The translations under genes and the position numbers were made by a program. The notes under the pieces are model-generated. The model searched no databases. It was not told the origin of the DNA and was given only the letters and a program-made list of their open reading frames with translations. A DNA stretch of 9,774 nucleotides from DSFT01 sp032249175 (GTDB lineage Bacteria > Hydrothermota > Hydrothermia > LBFQ01 > DSFT01), in contig JAVVGK010000051.1 of assembly GCA_032249175.1 (NCBI GenBank), positions 1-9,774 of the forward strand. The letters run 5' to 3'. Within the stretch, counting starts at the first letter, position 1, and the number at the start of each line of letters is the position of its first letter. Below, piece after piece: positions 7,238 to 9,774 of this stretch.

Positions 7238-7309
7238 TCGGGGTAGCCGGACTTGAACCGGCAACCTTTCGGTCCCGAACCGAACGCTCTACCATTGAGC
7301 TATACCCCG
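7238..7309 (-). tRNA. tRNA-Pro (anticodon CGG)
   Basis: Complete 72-nt cloverleaf on the minus strand. The acceptor CGGGGTA pairs with TACCCCG, followed by discriminator A. The D stem is GCTC/GAGC with an AATGGTA loop. The anticodon stem TTCGG/CCGAA encloses loop TTCGGGA, giving anticodon CGG with G37, as in bacterial tRNA-Pro. The T stem is GCCGG/CCGGC with loop TTCAAGT. The 3' CCA is not encoded (TTTGG follows). The first 10 bases lie inside the end of the cupin gene, whose TAG stop is at tRNA positions 8-10. The truncated helicase ORF begins two bases after the tRNA 3' end. Confidence 0.97.
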
Positions 7310-7734
7310 AACTTTAAAAATTCCTTTAAATTTGGATTTTTCTCAATTAATGCTTTTATTTCTTCTTCATTTAATTTTTGAGGTTTATCTCTATCTTTTT
7401 TAACTACACAAATAAATCCAATATCTTCATATTTTGCTACAAATCTATGTGCTTTAAATGAAGGAATATAAACAACATCAAATGGCTCAAACTCATAAAT
7501 TTCATTTTCAATTAAAACAATCCCTCTACCCTTTATAAACATTACAATATGCTCATGCTCATGTCTTTCAAGCGATGAATAACCACCTTTTTCAATTTCA
7601 AAATACCTAAACTCAATATCTTTGCCCTTTACAATCTCAAATCGCTTAACATTTAAAAATGAATTATCATTTGTTTTGTAAGGTTTTTCAAAAACATCTT
7701 TCCACCTAAAATTTCCAATATATTTAAATAACAT
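7300..7734 (-). CDS. small single-domain cupin protein
   Basis: 144 residues, cytoplasmic, one cupin_2-type barrel. Motif 1 is HEHEHIVMFIKGRG (58-71), giving three alternating His residues (58, 60, 62) as likely metal ligands. Motif 2 is FDVVYIPSFKAH (85-96), with H96 as the likely fourth ligand. The substrate is unknown; such proteins range from sugar isomerases and dioxygenases to sensors. The C-terminal tail (KLNEEEIKALIEKNPNLKEFL) is a short charged helix outside the barrel. AAAAGG lies about six bases before the ATG. The start overlaps the tpx end by 11 bases, so it is co-transcribed with tpx. Its last codons and TAG stop lie inside the 5' end of tRNA-Pro. Confidence 0.85.
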   Translation of the reverse strand: MLFKYIGNFRWKDVFEKPYKTNDNSFLNVKRFEIVKGKDIEFRYFEIEKGGYSSLERHEHEHIVMFIKGRGIVLIENEIYEFEPFDVVYIPSFKAHRFVAKYEDIGFICVVKKDRDKPQKLNEEEIKALIEKNPNLKEFLKFGV

Positions 7735-8218
7735 TGAGTGCCTTTTCTAAATCTTCATAATTTGGCTCATTTGCGATTTCATTTACAATTTGAATATATC
7801 TAATTTTATTTTCTTTATCAATAATAAATAAACATCTTGCTAATAATCCAAGTTCAACTATATATAATCCATAAGCATATCCAAAAGAACGATATTTATA
7901 ATCTGAAAGCGCTATAACTTTACTAACATTATTAGCTCCACACCATCTACTTTGAGCAAATGGCAAATCCATACTTATAGTTATAAATATATAATCATCT
8001 GAGAATTTTTTCATCATTTCATCAATTTTTTTAGTTTCTAAGGAGCAAACAGAAGTATCAAGTGATGGAACAGAAGAGATGATTTTTATTTTATTAGAGA
8101 AATCATTAAGTGTTTTTTCTTTTAAACTATTATCAATAGCAACAAATCCAGGGGCTATATCACCAACATTTGGTATTTTGCCAACTAAACTAACCTTGCT
8201 TCCTTTGAAAGTTACCAT
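7724..8218 (-). CDS. tpx: thiol peroxidase (Tpx-type atypical 2-Cys peroxiredoxin)
   Basis: 164 residues, the normal Tpx length. It reduces hydrogen peroxide and organic hydroperoxides using a thioredoxin-like donor in the cytoplasm. The peroxidatic cysteine is C58 in PSLDTSVC (51-58), with the active-site Thr at 55. The resolving cysteine is C93 in FAQSRWCGA (87-95), the typical Tpx position. The conserved Arg is R128 in GLLARCLFIID. The N-terminus shows the usual short FKGSKVSLVG strand and the VGD.APGF motif. No signal peptide. The ATG follows an A+T-rich 12-mer without a Shine-Dalgarno site, like tkt. The gene heads the minus-strand block, and its 3' end overlaps the cupin start by 11 bases. 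Confidence 0.95.
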   Translation of the reverse strand: MVTFKGSKVSLVGKIPNVGDIAPGFVAIDNSLKEKTLNDFSNKIKIISSVPSLDTSVCSLETKKIDEMMKKFSDDYIFITISMDLPFAQSRWCGANNVSKVIALSDYKYRSFGYAYGLYIVELGLLARCLFIIDKENKIRYIQIVNEIANEPNYEDLEKALNVI

Positions 8219-8243
8219 AGTTTTAAAATTTTAAAGGATAATA
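8219..8243 (-). promoter_or_regulatory. possible tpx promoter, short or absent leader
   Basis: Directly before the tpx ATG the minus strand reads TTTAAAATTTTA (8235-8224) then AAACT. The same 12-mer precedes tkt at 286-297, followed there by GAACTTT. A second candidate -10, TATTAT (8243-8238), lies just upstream. No clear -35 and no Shine-Dalgarno are visible, so a leaderless start is possible. Confidence 0.35.
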
Positions 8244-8246
8244 AAA

Positions 8247-8289
8247 GCTTCCTGCTGAAAAACGGGAATTTTAAAGCCATTTAGGAAGC
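8247..8289. other. seven-pair inverted repeat in the tpx/barrel-gene intergenic region
   Basis: GCTTCCT (8247-8253) and AGGAAGC (8283-8289) are perfect inverted repeats separated by 29 bases. They could form a hairpin in a tpx leader, if transcription starts upstream, or act as a split operator between the divergent tpx and 8386 genes. No known operator is recognised. Confidence 0.35.
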
Positions 8290-8298
8290 CTCCAAGGC

Positions 8299-8322
8299 AA
8301 AAAATAGGTTTTTTAAAACCTA
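8299..8322 (-). terminator. A+T-rich hairpin followed by six T on the minus strand
   Basis: TAGGTTTTTTAAAACCTA (8305-8322) folds into an eight-pair stem with a two-base loop. Read on the minus strand it is followed by six T (complement of A8299-A8304), which is terminator geometry. Only two pairs are G-C, so strength is doubtful. It would stop any antisense transcript from repeat copy B before it enters tpx, or attenuate tpx transcription from a far promoter. Confidence 0.35.
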
Positions 8323-8389
8323 AGGCTTAATTTCAGGATAGGTGGGAAAAATAAGAAATAATCTATATTTTAGAATTATGGGACAATGC
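8322..8389 (+). repeat. dispersed intergenic repeat, partial copy B
   Basis: AAGGCTTAATTTCAG (8322-8335) matches the left part of copy C (AAGGCTTGATTTCAG, 9599-9613). The following TAGG-TGGGAAAAAT block and TTTTAGAATTATgGGACAA stretch match copy A read on its minus strand. This copy stops at the start of the downstream gene and lacks the long right-hand part with the G-rich end. It is therefore either a truncated element or a shared promoter-like segment: the TATATTTTAG piece could serve as a -10 for the gene starting at 8386. Confidence 0.5.
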
Positions 8390-8814
8390 AATTTAATTTA
8401 TCCTTTAAAATTTTGGCTATGATTTTCATTCTCACTACACAACTTCATTCTATTGGCGCTCATATAGGCTCACCTGTTGCTTTATCTTTAAGGTTTGAGC
8501 AAGATTTCAGAATTTTGGCTGGTTGGAATGTTATAGATAACAATATCTATTTTAGTTTTGATAAAGACTTTAATATACCAACAAGAGAACTCCAACCTTT
8601 AAAGTTTTATATTGGAATTGGTGGTTATTTAATGACAGTAAAAGTTAATAAAAATCAATCTGCTGGTGTAGGAATAAGAGTTCCATTTACATTAAATTAC
8701 TCCTTCACAGAAGCTCCAATAGACCTTGGAATTCAAATTACACCAGCATTTAGATTAATTCCAAATACTACATTAGATTTATTTGCAGGTTTATTACTTA
8801 TGTTTAGACTTTGA
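8386..8814 (+). CDS. secreted small protein with outer-membrane beta-barrel character
   Basis: 142 residues. The N-terminus has one Lys (K8), a hydrophobic run (about 9-20) and a plausible signal-peptidase site after SIGA (25). The mature part (~117 residues) is built of alternating hydrophobic/polar strands: VALSLRFEQDFRILAGW, NIYFSFDKDF, LKFYIGIGGYLMTVK, then GVGIRVPFTLNYSF, PIDLGIQITPAFRLIP and TLDLFAGLLLMFRL, ending in an aromatic-rich strand. The GIRVPFTLNY...PIDLGIQITP...LIP pattern resembles the last strands of small outer-membrane barrel proteins. No Shine-Dalgarno; an alternative start at 8419 would leave a signal lacking a basic end. It shares a TTGA overlap with the next gene. Exact function unknown; the location is inferred. 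Confidence 0.65.
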   Translation: MQFNLSFKILAMIFILTTQLHSIGAHIGSPVALSLRFEQDFRILAGWNVIDNNIYFSFDKDFNIPTRELQPLKFYIGIGGYLMTVKVNKNQSAGVGIRVPFTLNYSFTEAPIDLGIQITPAFRLIPNTTLDLFAGLLLMFRL

Positions 8815-9575
8815 AAAATCCATTTTATGAGAAAGAATTTATAGAGAAATTAGCTGATTTTTCAGAAGGAAAAGTTGAGTTTTTTGAGCCAATTGCTATA
8901 ATATCAAAAGGAATTTTAATAAAAAGAGGATATTCACTAACTTATGGATTTTATGGGGGTTTTAAAGATAGTATAGATAAAAATTTTTTAAAATCAATAT
9001 CAAGAAATTTTTTTAAATTCTACATATATGATTTTGAGAATAGGATAAATGTTGATTTTTTAAAAAATAAGACAGTTTTTACTTACCTTCTTGAAGTTCC
9101 ACAATCTATTGAAATTTTTTTTAAAATGATTAGCAAGAATAGATATAAAAGTTTAAAAAAACTTCAAAACAAAGAGAAAAAATTAAACTTAACAATTAAG
9201 GAAGGTCTTAATTTTTTTGAAAAATTTTATGAAAATTACAGAACTCTTTATAAAAAACATCACAAAGTTTTCAAAAAAGAAAATATTTTAAAATTAAAAA
9301 ACTATCTTAATTTGTTAAATGTTCTTCAAAATGATAACTATTTGGGAGGAGTTCTAATAATAAAAATAAATAATTATGCTTTACTTTGGATTTCAGGTTA
9401 CAGAAAACTATTAAATTTTGACATAGGAGAGTTCTTATTCTTAATTAGTGTAAGATGGGCTATTGAAAATAAATTGGAACTTCTTGACTTTGGACTTGAA
9501 ACTACTGAAAGTGTAGGTTTTATAAAATCATCATTTGGAACAAAAAAATATGAATATAATGTTTGGTTTAAGTAA
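8811..9575 (+). CDS. FemAB/GNAT-like acyltransferase family protein
   Basis: 254 residues, no signal peptide, predicted cytoplasmic. The pattern resembles the FemAB / Acetyltransf_6 (BioF2-like) fold. NRYKSLKKLQNKEKKLNLTI (110-129) is the basic helix-strand at the start of the second GNAT-like domain, FYENYRTLYKKHHK (139-152) the following helix, and LGGVLIIKINNYALLWISG (178-196) a core strand pair. The final block LLDFGLETTESVGFIKSSFGTKKYEYNVWF (224-253) matches the 'DFG...g...fK..FG' ending of the family. Members join amino acids or acyl groups to peptidoglycan precursors or exopolysaccharide; the substrate here is unknown. The start is TTG at 8811, overlapping the upstream TGA by four bases (TTGA), with no other start before residue 106. 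Co-transcribed with the barrel-like gene. Confidence 0.65.
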   Translation: MKNPFYEKEFIEKLADFSEGKVEFFEPIAIISKGILIKRGYSLTYGFYGGFKDSIDKNFLKSISRNFFKFYIYDFENRINVDFLKNKTVFTYLLEVPQSIEIFFKMISKNRYKSLKKLQNKEKKLNLTIKEGLNFFEKFYENYRTLYKKHHKVFKKENILKLKNYLNLLNVLQNDNYLGGVLIIKINNYALLWISGYRKLLNFDIGEFLFLISVRWAIENKLELLDFGLETTESVGFIKSSFGTKKYEYNVWFK

Positions 9576-9598
9576 AGAAAGGGGTCTTTTTAAAGCGG

Positions 9599-9774
9599 AA
9601 GGCTTGATTTCAGAAACAATCAATAATTATAGAAAAATAAATAATTCCAGAATTATTAGACAACACAAAAAATTATGCTTTGTCTAATAAATAATGTTAA
9701 GTGATTAAAAACTAATAACTTATAAAAACTTTAATGAAATTACAAGTTTTACGGGGGAATTTAAGGGGGCGAAG
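9599..9774 (+). repeat. dispersed structured intergenic repeat, copy C (cut by the window end)
   Basis: AAGGCTTGATTTCAG at its left end matches copy B. AGAATTATTAGACAA (9649-9663) is identical to copy A's 15-mer. From there to GGGGGAATTTAAGGGGGCGAAG (9753-9774, in two blocks) it follows copy A read in reverse complement, including ATAACTTATAAAA (about 9714-9726). It lies 24 bases after the FemAB-like gene. The final GGGGGCGAAG is half of a hairpin that the window end cuts off. No ORF of note within. Confidence 0.6.
9653..9690 (+). repeat. perfect 11-pair hairpin within repeat copy C
   Basis: TTATTAGACAA (9653-9663) and TTGTCTAATAA (9680-9690) are perfect inverted repeats around a 16-base loop. 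In copy A the corresponding place also holds a hairpin, but made of different bases (166-173 with 181-188). A stem kept while its sequence changes hints that structure matters, though two copies are too few to be sure. Confidence 0.5.

Noticed and set aside
7238..7309. Reading the tRNA as tRNA-Arg or tRNA-Gly
   Set aside because: With the 7-pair acceptor starting at C7309, the anticodon loop is TTCGGGA and the anticodon is CGG, which reads CCG (Pro); G37 and discriminator A agree with tRNA-Pro.
1..9774. CRISPR array, integrase, transposase or replication origin
   Set aside because: No regularly spaced direct repeats, no recombinase or transposase motifs and no iteron or DnaA-box cluster were seen; the repeats found are few, long and diverged.

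Overview
The window is very A+T-rich (clearly above two thirds A+T by eye) and densely packed with genes. It looks like a diderm bacterium: it has a one-piece bacterial-type transketolase, a Tpx peroxiredoxin, a secreted protein with outer-membrane beta-barrel character and a FemAB-like acyltransferase. It also carries the C-terminal part of an archaeal/eukaryotic-style Ski2/Hel308 helicase and a PRMT-like methyltransferase. That mix, with the low G+C, would fit a poorly characterised and perhaps thermophilic candidate phylum (WOR-3-like, for instance). This is a guess, since no marker here settles the taxonomy.

Layout. Bases 1-304 hold a copy of a structured intergenic repeat and the short upstream region of tkt. 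tkt (305-2302, +) runs convergently into a long minus-strand block. In its own reading direction that block reads: tpx (8218-7724), a small cupin (7734-7300), tRNA-Pro(CGG) (7309-7238), a helicase lacking its first RecA domain (7236-5686), a PRMT-like methyltransferase (5686-4877), a frameshifted CorA remnant (4880-4396), a 49-residue ORF (4376-4227), a 142-residue unknown protein (4234-3806) and a DNA methyltransferase with a TSPPY motif (3821-2283). Neighbours overlap by 1 to 16 bases at almost every junction. To the right, on the plus strand, a secreted barrel-like protein (8386-8814) and a FemAB-like protein (8811-9575) share a TTGA overlap. The window ends in a second copy of the repeat, inverted relative to the first.

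How the genes relate. tpx and the cupin look like a small housekeeping or stress pair. The helicase fragment, PRMT-like gene and CorA remnant keep TAATG and ATGA start/stop overlaps, so they look like an old operon that has lost its front (at the tRNA 3' end) and is decaying at its back. The last three minus-strand ORFs form a second unit: a DNA methyltransferase preceded by two unrecognised small proteins, a possible restriction-modification or defence cassette. The two right-hand genes probably act at the cell envelope.

The main points for a second look are: the dispersed repeat (three related copies, two of them inverted and bracketing the window); the uncharacterised methyltransferase cassette; the helicase cut exactly at a tRNA 3' end; and near-identical A+T-rich motifs directly before the start codons of tkt and tpx, which suggest leaderless transcripts.
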